Source of the DNA: UBA5868 sp964482025
GTDB taxonomy: Bacteria > Pseudomonadota > Gammaproteobacteria > Pseudomonadales > Cellvibrionaceae
Direction: 5' to 3'
NCBI GenBank assembly: GCA_964482025.1
Contig: CAYZVN010000005.1
Coordinates: forward strand, 12,826-76,825
DNA: 64,000 nucleotides
Each line of letters begins with the position of its first letter. Within the stretch, counting starts at the first letter, position 1. This document shows positions 17,140 to 25,246 of this stretch, in pieces. A program made the position numbers and the translations under genes. Under the pieces are notes generated by a model. That model saw only the letters and a list, made by a program, of their open reading frames with translations. It made no database searches and was not told where the DNA came from.

Positions 17140-18576
17140 ATGAGTCATACAGTGGAAAAAATTGGCGGCACGTCCATGAGCCAATACACCGCCGTGCGCG
17201 ACAATATTATTCTCGGCCATAAAAACAAGCAGCCTGTCACCGGGCGCATTATGGTGGTATCGGCATACGGTGGCATAACGGACTTATTGCTCGAGCACAA
17301 AAAAACCGGACGCCTTGGCGTGTACGGTCTTTTTGCGGCAAACGAGGATGGTCATTCCTGGCGCGAGGCCATGGACGCGGTGCGCGAGCAGATGCTCGCC
17401 ATCAATAAAGAGTTGTTTAATGAGCCAGTGAATCGAAAAAGCGCGGATGAGTTTATCACTGCGCGCCTGGATACCACCCAGCGTTGTCTCGATGATCTCC
17501 AGCGACTGTGTCAGCACGGCCACTTCTCGCTGCAAAATCACTTGCAGACGGTAAGAGAAATGCTGGCAAGCTTGGGCGAAGCCCACAGCGCTTGGAATAT
17601 GACCCGAAAGTTAAACGAAGACGGCATAAAAGCGCGCTTGCTCGACCTGACGGGCTGGAACCTGCCGGAGCATTTCACTCTCGATGAGCAAATTTTAGCG
17701 AGCATCGAAGGCATTGACGTAGAGCAAGAGCTGTTGGTGGCAACCGGTTATGCCCATTGCAAAAGCGGCCTGATGGCGACTTTTGATCGCGGTTATAGCG
17801 AGATGACCTTCAGCCGCATTGCCGTTTTGACCGGTGCACGCGAAGCACTGATTCACAAAGAATATCACCTCAGTAGCGCCGACCCGCGCTTGGTTGGCGA
17901 GGAAAAAGTGGTGCCCATAGGGCGCACGAATTATGACGTGACGGATCAGTTGGCCAACTTAGGGATGGAGGCCATTCATCCCCGAGCAGCTAAAGGTTTG
18001 CGTCAGAGCAGCATTCCGCTGCGGGTGAAAAACACCTTTGAGCCAGAGCACAGCGGCACTTTGATTACTGGCGATTATGTGAGCGAAAAGCCCTGTGTGG
18101 AAATTATCGCCGGACGCAAAAATGTCTTTTCAATGGAATTTTTTGATCAGGATATGGTGGGGGACTTTTACCGCTACGAAACCGCCTTATTGGAGATTTG
18201 TAAGCGCTTCAAGGCCGGGCCGGTCACCAAGGATGTCAACGCCAACACCATCACTTACTACCTGAGTGCAAACATTAAAAATGTTAAGCGTGTCGAGCAG
18301 GAGCTTCAGCGTCAATTCCCCGACTCGGAGATCAAAACTCGCAAGGTTGCCATAGTCTCCGCCATCGGCAGCGATATGAAGGTTCCGGGAATATTGGCAA
18401 AGACGGTGGCGGCTCTCGCCGATGCCGGCATCAGTATTCTCGCTGTGCATCAGTCGATGCGTCAGGTAGATATGCAGTTTGTGGTGGACGAAGAAGATTA
18501 CACACTTGCGGTGCAGAGTCTGCATAAATGCTTGATTGAGGTTCACAACCATGGCATCGCTATATGCGCAGCCTGA
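17140..18576 (+). CDS. ask: Ectoine-pathway aspartate kinase (Ask_Ect)
   Basis: 478 residues. Makes aspartyl phosphate for the ectoine branch, bypassing feedback control on LysC; this specialised paralogue is common in proteobacterial ect operons. The start VEKIGGTSMSQY and the internal YAHCKSGLMATFDRGYSEMTFS mark the Ask_Ect subgroup, and the C-terminal ACT-like part contains VSAIGSDMKVPGILAKTV. It differs clearly from LysC at 12117. Its end overlaps the following TPR gene by 13 bases. Confidence 0.94.
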   Translation: MSHTVEKIGGTSMSQYTAVRDNIILGHKNKQPVTGRIMVVSAYGGITDLLLEHKKTGRLGVYGLFAANEDGHSWREAMDAVREQMLAINKELFNEPVNRKSADEFITARLDTTQRCLDDLQRLCQHGHFSLQNHLQTVREMLASLGEAHSAWNMTRKLNEDGIKARLLDLTGWNLPEHFTLDEQILASIEGIDVEQELLVATGYAHCKSGLMATFDRGYSEMTFSRIAVLTGAREALIHKEYHLSSADPRLVGEEKVVPIGRTNYDVTDQLANLGMEAIHPRAAKGLRQSSIPLRVKNTFEPEHSGTLITGDYVSEKPCVEIIAGRKNVFSMEFFDQDMVGDFYRYETALLEICKRFKAGPVTKDVNANTITYYLSANIKNVKRVEQELQRQFPDSEIKTRKVAIVSAIGSDMKVPGILAKTVAALADAGISILAVHQSMRQVDMQFVVDEEDYTLAVQSLHKCLIEVHNHGIAICAA

Positions 18577-19469
18577 GATGGCTGGGCATAGGGTTGTTGT
18601 TTCTGTGTCCCTTGTTGGGCGCGCAGGAATCGACGTCAGAAGAAGAGAGGCTGGCGGGACAAGTGGAGGAGTTGGCCGAGCCTCTTTATACGCCTTTTAT
18701 TGAGCGTTACATCCTCGATGAGTTAAAACAATTGCGCACGGACATGGCCACCCAGCGGGTGGAGTTGATGGAAAAAATTCTCGATCGGGATTTAATGGTC
18801 AGCGACAAGGCCATGAGCTACGCCTCCAATACCGTTACATATTTTTTCTATCTGATCGCCGCGGTGAGCTCCATCTTAGTGATTGTCGGTTGGACATCCA
18901 TTCGCGATATTCGCGACAAGGTGCACAGCGTAGCGGACAAGGAAGTGCAAAAACTGGTGGATGCTTACGAGAAGCGCTTGCATGCAATTGAAAAACAGTT
19001 GATGCAAAAAACTCGGCACATCGACGAAAACCGCTTACAAATCGAAAAAACCCAGGAAGTGCACTCCATGTGGTTGCGCGCGGCGCAGGAGCATTCCATT
19101 CATAGCAAGATTTCGATCTATGATGAAATTCTCCGCTTGCGCCCCCTTGATGTGGAAGCCTTGACCTACAAAGCGGACACCGTATTGGAGCTGGGCGAGC
19201 CCCAGTGGGCAAAAAACCTTTGCCAAAGAGCACTGGAGCTCGATCCACAATATGGCTATGCACACTATCAACTGGCCTGTGCCAATGTGGCACTCAATGA
19301 TTTTGATGAAGCCGTGGCAGGGCTTGCCCGGGCCATGCGGTTCAGTGATGCCGTCATTGAGGAAATCCGCAGCGACGAAGCCCTTGCGCCTCTGCGCGAC
19401 TACCCTCCCTTTAAGGCGTTAGTTGACAACCCAATGGGGTCACCTTCGCGGGACCCAGAGATTGGCTGA
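18564..19469 (+). CDS. Membrane-anchored TPR protein linked to the ectoine operon
   Basis: 301 residues, function unknown. Visible parts: signal peptide (about 1-20, LLFLCPLLGAQ), a periplasmic stretch of about 70 residues, a transmembrane helix (about 90-110, TYFFYLIAAVSSILVIVGW), a coiled coil (about 115-170) and three TPR-like repeats (about 180-265, e.g. IYDEILRLRPLDVEALTYKA and ALELDPQYGYAHYQLACANV). It overlaps ask by 13 bases, so it is very likely translated with the ectoine genes. A sensor or scaffold for osmotic stress is a guess; it is not one of the known ect genes. Confidence 0.82.
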   Translation: MRSLRWLGIGLLFLCPLLGAQESTSEEERLAGQVEELAEPLYTPFIERYILDELKQLRTDMATQRVELMEKILDRDLMVSDKAMSYASNTVTYFFYLIAAVSSILVIVGWTSIRDIRDKVHSVADKEVQKLVDAYEKRLHAIEKQLMQKTRHIDENRLQIEKTQEVHSMWLRAAQEHSIHSKISIYDEILRLRPLDVEALTYKADTVLELGEPQWAKNLCQRALELDPQYGYAHYQLACANVALNDFDEAVAGLARAMRFSDAVIEEIRSDEALAPLRDYPPFKALVDNPMGSPSRDPEIG

Positions 19470-19551
19470 GGGTGGCAGCGCCACAGAGCGGGCGTCTGGG
19501 TAGGGTTTCTGGGCATGCGCCTGCGTCGATAAGAGTATTTGGATATTTCGC

Positions 19552-19578
19552 TAAAGTTGCCGCCCGTGCCGCCGATAA
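19552..19578 (+). promoter_or_regulatory. Sigma-28 (FliA) promoter upstream of the first fliS
   Basis: TAAA (19552-19555), 15 bases, GCCGATAA (19571-19578): an exact match to the flagellar sigma-28 consensus in both elements and spacing. It is 43 bases before the fliS start. Confidence 0.88.
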
Positions 19579-19620
19579 ACAGAGAGTCTGACAACTGTCA
19601 CCACTGGAGAGAGGCGTACC

Positions 19621-19998
19621 GTGAATACCCAGGCAGCTCTGAAATCTTATGCGAAAGTCCATTACCGAGCCAACGTCGAAATCGCGTCGCCCCATCGCTT
19701 AATCGACATGTTGTATGAAGGCGCTATCGAGCGCATTGTGCAGGCCAAGGGCGCGATGGAGTTTGGCAATATCGAATTAAAAGGTAACAAAATCAACAGC
19801 GCTGTCAGCATTGTGGGCGGCCTGCGTGAGAGCCTAAATGAGGAGTCCGGTGGCGACCTCGCAATGAATCTGGATGGTCTTTACGTCTACATTCAGGGGC
19901 TGCTCAGCGCCGCTCATCTGAAAAACGATGCCAGCAAGCTCGACGAAGCTGTGACTCTGCTGTCTGACCTTCGCTCCGCCTGGAAGCAGATCGGTTAA
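19621..19998 (+). CDS. fliS: Flagellar chaperone FliS (copy 1)
   Basis: 125 residues; cytoplasmic export chaperone that keeps flagellin unpolymerised. The conserved start YAKVHYRANVEIASPHRLIDMLY and the helices GGLRESLNEESGGDLAMNLDGLY are classical FliS. GTG start with GAGAGAGG upstream. It is the most typical of the three FliS-like proteins in this cluster and lies behind a sigma-28 promoter. No fliC or fliD lies in the window, which is unusual because fliS normally follows them. Confidence 0.93.
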   Translation: MNTQAALKSYAKVHYRANVEIASPHRLIDMLYEGAIERIVQAKGAMEFGNIELKGNKINSAVSIVGGLRESLNEESGGDLAMNLDGLYVYIQGLLSAAHLKNDASKLDEAVTLLSDLRSAWKQIG

Positions 19999-20006
19999 TC
20001 CCTTTC

Positions 20007-20032
20007 CCTCCGGCGACCATGGTCGTCGGAGG
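20007..20032 (+). terminator. Hairpin after fliS copy 1
   Basis: CCTCCGGCGAC (20007-20017) pairs with GTCGTCGGAGG (20022-20032) around a CATG loop with one G-T pair, followed only by TTT. It may be a weak terminator between two separately controlled fliS genes. Confidence 0.55.
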
Positions 20033-20034
20033 TT

Positions 20035-20050
20035 TGGCACTATCCCTGCA
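20035..20050 (+). promoter_or_regulatory. Candidate sigma-54 promoter of fliS copy 2
   Basis: TGGCACTATCCCTGCA matches the sigma-54 pattern TGGCAC-N5-TTGCA except for one base, with GG (20036-20037) and GC (20048-20049) at the required -24/-12 spacing. FleQ, encoded 1.5 kb downstream, is the expected activator. Confidence 0.72.
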
Positions 20051-20117
20051 TTATCTTCTGTGAATCGCAGTAAAGCGGCAATTATTTGCCACTCGCAACA
20101 TTCACAGGAGACCTCTC

Positions 20118-20519
20118 ATGGCCGTTGCCCAAACCAAAGCTGCTTCTTTTATTCAAGAGCACACCGAAGAAATTTCCTCTCACCAAATCATTTCTCTGTT
20201 GATGGACGGTGCGCTCGAGCGCGTCGACCAAGCACTCGTGGCGCATCAGAAAAACAATCAAACCGACCTTCAAATTCTGATCGACAAACTGGTCGCCATT
20301 ATTAATGGCCTGCGCAACAGTTTGAATATGGATGCCGGGGAGATAGCGGAAAATCTGGATGCACTTTATGACTATATGGTAGGTAAGGTCACCCAGGCAT
20401 CATACGAAGAGCTTGCCGCAGTGCTGGTAGAAGTTCGAGATTTGATCGGAGAAATTAAAGCTGGATGGGATGAAATGAATTTTATGGCGATGCTTCAGGA
20501 GCAGGCAGCAGTCGAATAG
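20118..20519 (+). CDS. FliS-like flagellar chaperone (copy 2, divergent)
   Basis: 133 residues with the FliS helical pattern: HTEEISSHQIISLLMDGALERVDQAL, then LRNSLNMDAGEIAENLDALYDYM. It lacks the N-terminal tyrosine-rich segment and the SPHRLI signature of copy 1 (SSHQII instead), so its client could differ, for example another flagellin or a non-flagellin partner. It resembles the second fliS found next to fleQ in Pseudomonas. It has its own sigma-54-type promoter, a strong AGGAGA ribosome site and a terminator behind it. Confidence 0.85.
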   Translation: MAVAQTKAASFIQEHTEEISSHQIISLLMDGALERVDQALVAHQKNNQTDLQILIDKLVAIINGLRNSLNMDAGEIAENLDALYDYMVGKVTQASYEELAAVLVEVRDLIGEIKAGWDEMNFMAMLQEQAAVE

Positions 20520-20539
20520 CGGTCACCCAGACGGGGGGT

Positions 20540-20567
20540 AGGCGGAGGCGCTCCGCCTTTGTTGTTT
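20540..20567 (+). terminator. Intrinsic terminator after fliS copy 2
   Basis: AGGCGGAG (20540-20547) pairs with CTCCGCCT (20551-20558) around GCG, followed by TTGTTGTTT. Confidence 0.78.
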
Positions 20568-20584
20568 CTTTGAAGTGAACATCC

Positions 20585-20611
20585 TCAAGTTTTGATTTCC
20601 GCAGCCGTTAA
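20585..20611 (+). promoter_or_regulatory. Sigma-28 promoter upstream of the fliT-like gene
   Basis: TCAA (20585-20588), 15 bases, GCCGTTAA (20604-20611): one mismatch in each element and the same spacing as the promoter at 19552. The extended -35 form TCAAGTTT also fits. Confidence 0.75.
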
Positions 20612-20648
20612 CCGGATCAGTAAATTGTTATCTGGTTAGGAGTCAATC

Positions 20649-20915
20649 ATGAGCGTCGTTCCCGTTTCCCACCTCTCGCTAATACGCACCCGGCGCGCAA
20701 TGGAAAAATCGTTTTCCAACGCCGACTGGGATTCCGTAAAGGACTGGGATCAGCTTCTGGCGTTTCAGCTGAATCAGGCGTTTGACGATCCGGCGCGCGA
20801 CCACAAGATGTTGGTGGGCGAACTGGAAAAGGTGCTCGCTCTCTACTCCGACATGATGCGCAGCCTGCCGCAAGTGACAATGGAAAGTTGGCTGCAACCG
20901 GAGTTGGTTCGCTAA
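20649..20915 (+). CDS. FliT-like flagellar protein
   Basis: 88 residues, helical: residues 17-45 (RAMEKSFSNADWDSVKDWDQ) and a C-terminal helix with LVGELEKVLALYSDMMRS. Size, helical content and location between fliS genes and fleQ fit FliT, the chaperone of the filament cap FliD, or the similar protein in that place in pseudomonads. Sequence alone gives only a weak family match. Probably co-transcribed with fliS copy 3, which begins 16 bases later. Confidence 0.75.
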   Translation: MSVVPVSHLSLIRTRRAMEKSFSNADWDSVKDWDQLLAFQLNQAFDDPARDHKMLVGELEKVLALYSDMMRSLPQVTMESWLQPELVR

Positions 20916-20930
20916 TGTATTGGCAAGCTT

Positions 20931-21326
20931 ATGGTTAACAAAGTTTCGCTTTATCAAGAGGTGGAGCTCCAAGCTAAGGTGGCGTCCGCCTCCCCGCACC
21001 GGTTAGTCCAGTTGCTTTACGAGGCGATTTTGAGTCACCTTCAATTAGCCCAACAGCTACTCCAGTTGCCGGAGCTGGATCGCGCCCAGAGCGCGGCGGT
21101 CGATCGCGCACTGGCCAAAAGTGTCGATATTGTGATGGAGCTGCGCGACTCTCTCGATCTCAACGTCGGCTCAGAAATTCCACAGAACCTTGACTTGCTC
21201 TACGAGTACATTGAACGGCTGCTGTTGCGCGCCCGCTTGAAAAGAGATCTCGCTGCGGTCAGCGAATCGTTGTCTTTGCTGGAAACCCTGCGATCGGGGT
21301 GGGATGCTATAGCCCACTCGGAGTAG
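20931..21326 (+). CDS. FliS-like flagellar chaperone (copy 3)
   Basis: 131 residues with all main FliS features: YQEVELQAKVASASPHRLVQLLYEAIL at the start, ELRDSLDLN, PQNLDLLYEYIERLLLRARL and LETLRSGWDAI. It retains the ASPHRL signature, so it is closer to copy 1 than to copy 2. Transcribed behind the fliT-like gene from a sigma-28 promoter. Three fliS-like genes within 1.7 kb is more than the usual one or two. Confidence 0.87.
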   Translation: MVNKVSLYQEVELQAKVASASPHRLVQLLYEAILSHLQLAQQLLQLPELDRAQSAAVDRALAKSVDIVMELRDSLDLNVGSEIPQNLDLLYEYIERLLLRARLKRDLAAVSESLSLLETLRSGWDAIAHSE

Positions 21327-21408
21327 GGCGTGTAGATTCTGCCTTCTGTCAAAACCTTTCACACTGTTACCTTCCCCTTGCTCTCAAGCACCACTGATCG
21401 CCAGAAAT

Positions 21409-21437
21409 TTGACCGTCGGCGAAGCTTTGACTATTAC
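21409..21437 (+). promoter_or_regulatory. Candidate sigma-70 promoter of fleQ
   Basis: TTGACC (21409-21414), 17 bases, TATTAC (21432-21437). The region also has four TTTGAC/GTCAAA half-sites (21348, 21408, 21426, 21468), one overlapping the -35 box. Confidence 0.5.
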
Positions 21438-21556
21438 TTATCATGGCTAATCAGCGCGACCAGAAAGGTCAAAAATAAGGCGCGCTTTTGCGATAACACT
21501 ACCGTGAAGAAGTTGGCGGCGCCATTACCGCTTCGAGTCTGTGAGGCAATAAAACA

Positions 21557-23002
21557 ATGCTGGATGACATGCGCATTCTGCTGGTCGATGATAATTCAAC
21601 AATTCGACACGACCTGCTGGTTATCTTAAATTTTCTCAGCAAAAACGCTCTGGCTTTGGATTTTTCTGAATGGCATCTGTTCCCGGAAGCAGTGCGCGGC
21701 CAAGCGACGGGGATCGAGGTCATAATTCTCGGTCACAATCTCAAAGGTGGCGACTTTCAGTCTGAATTGAAAATGGTGCGCGAGCGTTTTGGCACTATTC
21801 CGATCATCACTTTAGGCGGCGACTATCCAGACCCCGATGCGGACCTGGAAACCTCGCTGCGACAGCGAGTCGTCGACAAACTCACTCTGCCGCTGGCTTA
21901 TAGCGGCTTGGTGGACTCTTTGCATCGCGCCCAGCGGTTTCGCGAGGCGGTCGTGCTGGCGGAAAAATCTCGCGAAAAACGCCCGGTGCATTTATTTCGC
22001 AGCCTCGTGGGCACCAGTCGTTCAATACAGTCGGTGCGCGCGATGATGTCTCAAGTTGCCGATAAAGATGTGACGGTGCTGATTGTCGGTGAATCCGGCA
22101 CCGGGAAGGAGGTGGTGGCACGTAACCTTCACTACCACTCATCACGTCGCGACAAACCTTTTGTGCCCGTAAATTGCGGTGCAATTCCTGCCGAGCTCCT
22201 GGAAAGCGAGCTGTTCGGCCATGAAAAGGGCGCATTTACTGGAGCAATCAACTCCCGCGCAGGCCGTTTTGAGATGGCCGAAGGCGGAACTTTGTTTCTC
22301 GATGAAATCGGCGATATGCCGCTGCATATGCAAGTGAAGATACTGCGTGTGCTCCAGGAGAAAACCTTCGAGCGAGTCGGCGGCAATAAAACCTTCCAGA
22401 CCGATGTTCGCATTATCGCCGCGACCCATCGTAATCTCGACGCCATGATTGAGAGCGGCGAATTTCGTGAGGACCTTTACTATCGCCTCAACGTGTTCCC
22501 CATCGAGATGCCGTCACTCAAGGAACGCGCGGAAGACATCCCGCTGTTGATCAACGAGCTCGTGTCGCGCATGGAGTCCGAAAAGCGCGGGTCTATTCGC
22601 TTTAACTCCGCCGCGATTCTGTCGCTCTGCCGTCATTCTTGGCCGGGTAATGTTCGCGAGCTGGCCAACCTGGTGGAGCGTATGGCGATCATGCATCCCT
22701 CCGGCGTGATTGGCGCACAGGATTTGCCGGCCAAATACTGCCATGTGCAAGTGGAAGAAGACTTTCTTTTTGAGGAGGCTGCGGAAACGGCTTCCGGTCC
22801 TGGCCTGGTGAGTATGGGCGATCGGATACTGCTGCCGGAAAGCGGCATCGATCTCAAGGAGTACATTAATGGGTTGGAGCAGAGCTTGATCCAGCAAGCG
22901 CTCGATGACAGTGGTGGAGTGGTCGCGCGCGCAGCGGAGCGCTTGGCGATGCGACGAACCACGCTAGTGGAGAAAATGCGTAAATATGGTATGCAGCGCT
23001 GA
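21557..23002 (+). CDS. fleQ: Sigma-54-dependent flagellar master regulator FleQ
   Basis: 481 residues. N-terminal receiver-like FleQ domain (about 1-125, ILLVDDNSTIRHDLLVILNFL) without a typical phosphorylation site; AAA+ domain (about 140-375) with Walker A GESGTGKE, the sigma-54 contact motif GAFTGA at residues 225-230 and FLDEIGDMP; C-terminal Fis-type HTH (VARAAERLAMRRTTLVEKMRKYGM). FleQ activates flagellar class II genes and, in Pseudomonas, answers to cyclic di-GMP and represses exopolysaccharide genes. High similarity to P. aeruginosa FleQ over its length. fleS/fleR do not follow it here. Confidence 0.95.
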   Translation: MLDDMRILLVDDNSTIRHDLLVILNFLSKNALALDFSEWHLFPEAVRGQATGIEVIILGHNLKGGDFQSELKMVRERFGTIPIITLGGDYPDPDADLETSLRQRVVDKLTLPLAYSGLVDSLHRAQRFREAVVLAEKSREKRPVHLFRSLVGTSRSIQSVRAMMSQVADKDVTVLIVGESGTGKEVVARNLHYHSSRRDKPFVPVNCGAIPAELLESELFGHEKGAFTGAINSRAGRFEMAEGGTLFLDEIGDMPLHMQVKILRVLQEKTFERVGGNKTFQTDVRIIAATHRNLDAMIESGEFREDLYYRLNVFPIEMPSLKERAEDIPLLINELVSRMESEKRGSIRFNSAAILSLCRHSWPGNVRELANLVERMAIMHPSGVIGAQDLPAKYCHVQVEEDFLFEEAAETASGPGLVSMGDRILLPESGIDLKEYINGLEQSLIQQALDDSGGVVARAAERLAMRRTTLVEKMRKYGMQR

Positions 23003-23129
23003 AATCCGTGGAGCTTTAGCGATACCGAAGTCTTGCCACACAAGAACTGATGCCCTAGCATCCGGCGCCTGATCTTCCCATCGCCCACCGTACCTACACG
23101 GGGGAGTGGCAGCCTACGGAATCTGATCC

Positions 23130-23789
23130 ATGAAAGAGCTATCTCTCTACGAAACCCGCGTGATCGGCTCGCTGATCGAAAAATCTCTGACCACACCAGA
23201 GCAGTACCCGCTTTCGCTAAATGCGCTGACCAATGCCTGCAATCAAAAGAGTAACCGAGAGCCGGTTTTAGAGCTGGCGGAAAGCACGATAAAGGATACG
23301 GTGGATGAATTGGTCGAAGCGGGCTTAGTGACCGCACTGACCGGCTTTGGCAGTCGTGTCACCAAATATCAGCACCGTTTCTGCAACACCGAATTCAGCG
23401 AATATCAATTTACTCCCCAGGAGCTCGGCATCATCTGCGTGATGTTTTTGCGCGGGCCGCAGACCCCGGGGGAATTACGCACGCGCACCAACCGCCTGTG
23501 CGAATTTAAAGATGTGCAAGAAGTGGAAGTTGTTCTGTATCGAATGATGAACCGCTCGGACCCCCTTATTGCCAAGCTGCCGCTCGAGCCGGGCCGGCGC
23601 GAATCCCGCTATATGCATTTGTTCAGCGGCGACCTAGAAGCGGCGCTCAGCGCGGTGCCGCGCTCCACCCGTACAGCGGCCGGTGAAGAAGGCCTGGCGG
23701 AACGTGTCAGCCAACTCGAGCAGCAGCTGGCTCAGTTGCAAACCGAAATGGCCGATCTGCGCCAGCTGCTTGACGATCTCACTGCTTAA
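23130..23789 (+). CDS. yceH: YceH family protein (DUF480)
   Basis: 219 residues with the winged-helix YceH fold: ETRVIGSLIEKSLTTPEQYPLSLNALTNACNQKSNR at the start, then VMFLRGPQTPGELRTRT, ending in a coiled coil (LAERVSQLEQQLAQLQTEM). Function not established, though the family is widely conserved and may bind DNA or partner proteins. A terminator follows at 23845. No obvious link to fleQ upstream. Confidence 0.95.
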   Translation: MKELSLYETRVIGSLIEKSLTTPEQYPLSLNALTNACNQKSNREPVLELAESTIKDTVDELVEAGLVTALTGFGSRVTKYQHRFCNTEFSEYQFTPQELGIICVMFLRGPQTPGELRTRTNRLCEFKDVQEVEVVLYRMMNRSDPLIAKLPLEPGRRESRYMHLFSGDLEAALSAVPRSTRTAAGEEGLAERVSQLEQQLAQLQTEMADLRQLLDDLTA

Positions 23790-23844
23790 CACTCGCTCGT
23801 CACCTGCGGAACTTTGCTGGAGTTTTTGCACTCAGCAAACCCTC

Positions 23845-23869
23845 TGCGGCGGCTTTTTGCCGCATTTTT
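23845..23869 (+). terminator. Intrinsic terminator after yceH
   Basis: TGCGGC (23845-23850) pairs with GCCGCA (23859-23864), followed by five Ts. Confidence 0.75.
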
Positions 23870-23920
23870 CCCGGCCTGTGGCTGTGCTAATCTTGGCCGC
23901 TCACTTTCAATGGGGGCATT

Positions 23921-25246
23921 TTGTCCGTGTCTTTTTCGCCGTCGGCTTTCTTCTTTGCCCATTGGTTTCGCGCATCCTTGTTGTTATTGCTCTATTTGCT
24001 TGTGATCTCACCGGCAGGGGCGCAGAACGATGAGCGTGTTTCCGCCGATACCATTTTCTCCAGTTTAGAAAATGCACTGTTTCAGATCCGCATCATGGAA
24101 GAAAAGTCGGGGAGCCAAGTCGCCTTAGGCAGTGGATTTTTGGTGGCGGGCAACCGGGTTGCCACGAATTATCACGTAGTGTCGTTTGTCGTGTTGGAGC
24201 CCGATAAGTACCGCATCGAAATTGAGCTACAAGACGTAAAACAGAGCCTGTCGGTTTTAACGGTGGATGTCGTCAATGATCTGGCGTTGCTGACGTTCGA
24301 TACAATGCCGGAGGAGTTGCCCCCACATTTTCGTCTCGCCGAAACGATTCCTCGCAAAGGCCAAGTGCTGTATTCACTGGGTAATCCGCACGACCTGGGC
24401 ATGACCATTGTGGCCGGCAATTACAACGGCTTGGTGGACAATAAATTTCTCGACCGTGTTCACTTCAGTGGCGCGATTAACTCGGGCATGAGTGGCGGCC
24501 CATCGGTCAATCAGCACTCTGAGGTGGTGGGCATCAACGTCGCCTCGGCGGGTAACCAAGTGGGTTTCCTGGTGCCGGTAGCGGCTTTGGATCGACTGCT
24601 GACTCGCAGCGAGAGCTTGCCGGAGGATTACGATTTGCGCCTGGATATGGGGCGGCAGATCGGCAGCGTGACCGATGCCATGATGGAAAGTATTCTCGCC
24701 GCTGAGTGGAAGCGCGAAGAAATGGGGGAGGCGATCATTCTGGGGGAGATCGTCGATTGGTTTGTCTGCTGGGGCAACAGTGATTTCGATACCGAAAGTC
24801 GCACCTTGGAAATTGCCCGCGGTTGCAACAACGCCGACAATATTTTTATCAGCGACCGCTTCAATACTGGTTTTTTTGAGTACGAATTCTATTATCTCGA
24901 AGCCGACGATTGGCTCACCTCGGCGTTTTATCGCCAGTGGCGCGCCCACACCGCAGGCGCGCGACCCGGGAACAGGGCGAGAAAAGATGATGTGGGAAAT
25001 TATTCCTGTGTCGATCGCATAATCGAAACGCGCAATGCCGATAACGACAAAACCCTTCGCCGCCGCGCCAGCTACTGTGTGCGCCCCTACAAACAACTTA
25101 AGGGGCTTTATGATGTGTTTTTTATGGGCGCGACGCTCGATCAGGAAAACCGTGCGGCTATGGATCACTTCACTCTGGCTGGCGTCACTCAATCCGCTGC
25201 GGAACGTTTTCTTGCTCGCTTCGTCGAGGTGATGGCATGGCGCTAG
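23921..25246 (+). CDS. Secreted trypsin-like serine protease (S1C) with C-terminal cysteine domain
   Basis: 441 residues. Signal peptide or anchor around 15-35 (LLLLLYLLVISPAGAQ), a chymotrypsin-fold protease (about 45-230) with His85 (TNYHVVS), Asp120 (VNDLALL) and Ser191 (GMSGGPSV), so the triad is complete. There is no PDZ domain, unlike DegP/DegS; instead a C-terminal region of about 200 residues has four cysteines (WFVCWGN, RGCNN, YSCVDR, SYCVR) and no recognised family. TTG start with GGGGG upstream. It overlaps the FHA gene by 10 bases, so both are coupled. Confidence 0.85.
   Translation: MSVSFSPSAFFFAHWFRASLLLLLYLLVISPAGAQNDERVSADTIFSSLENALFQIRIMEEKSGSQVALGSGFLVAGNRVATNYHVVSFVVLEPDKYRIEIELQDVKQSLSVLTVDVVNDLALLTFDTMPEELPPHFRLAETIPRKGQVLYSLGNPHDLGMTIVAGNYNGLVDNKFLDRVHFSGAINSGMSGGPSVNQHSEVVGINVASAGNQVGFLVPVAALDRLLTRSESLPEDYDLRLDMGRQIGSVTDAMMESILAAEWKREEMGEAIILGEIVDWFVCWGNSDFDTESRTLEIARGCNNADNIFISDRFNTGFFEYEFYYLEADDWLTSAFYRQWRAHTAGARPGNRARKDDVGNYSCVDRIIETRNADNDKTLRRRASYCVRPYKQLKGLYDVFFMGATLDQENRAAMDHFTLAGVTQSAAERFLARFVEVMAWR

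Noticed and set aside
15413..19469. Ectoine hydroxylase ectD
   Set aside because: No dioxygenase gene is found in the operon or elsewhere in the window, so only ectoine, not hydroxyectoine, is predicted from this locus.
22633..23337. Minus-strand frame across fleQ end and yceH start
   Set aside because: Antisense to fleQ HTH and yceH; serine/arginine-rich artefact.
24374..25192. Minus-strand frame of 272 codons across the protease gene
   Set aside because: The plus-strand protease has a catalytic triad in order and a coupled downstream gene; the opposite frame has none.
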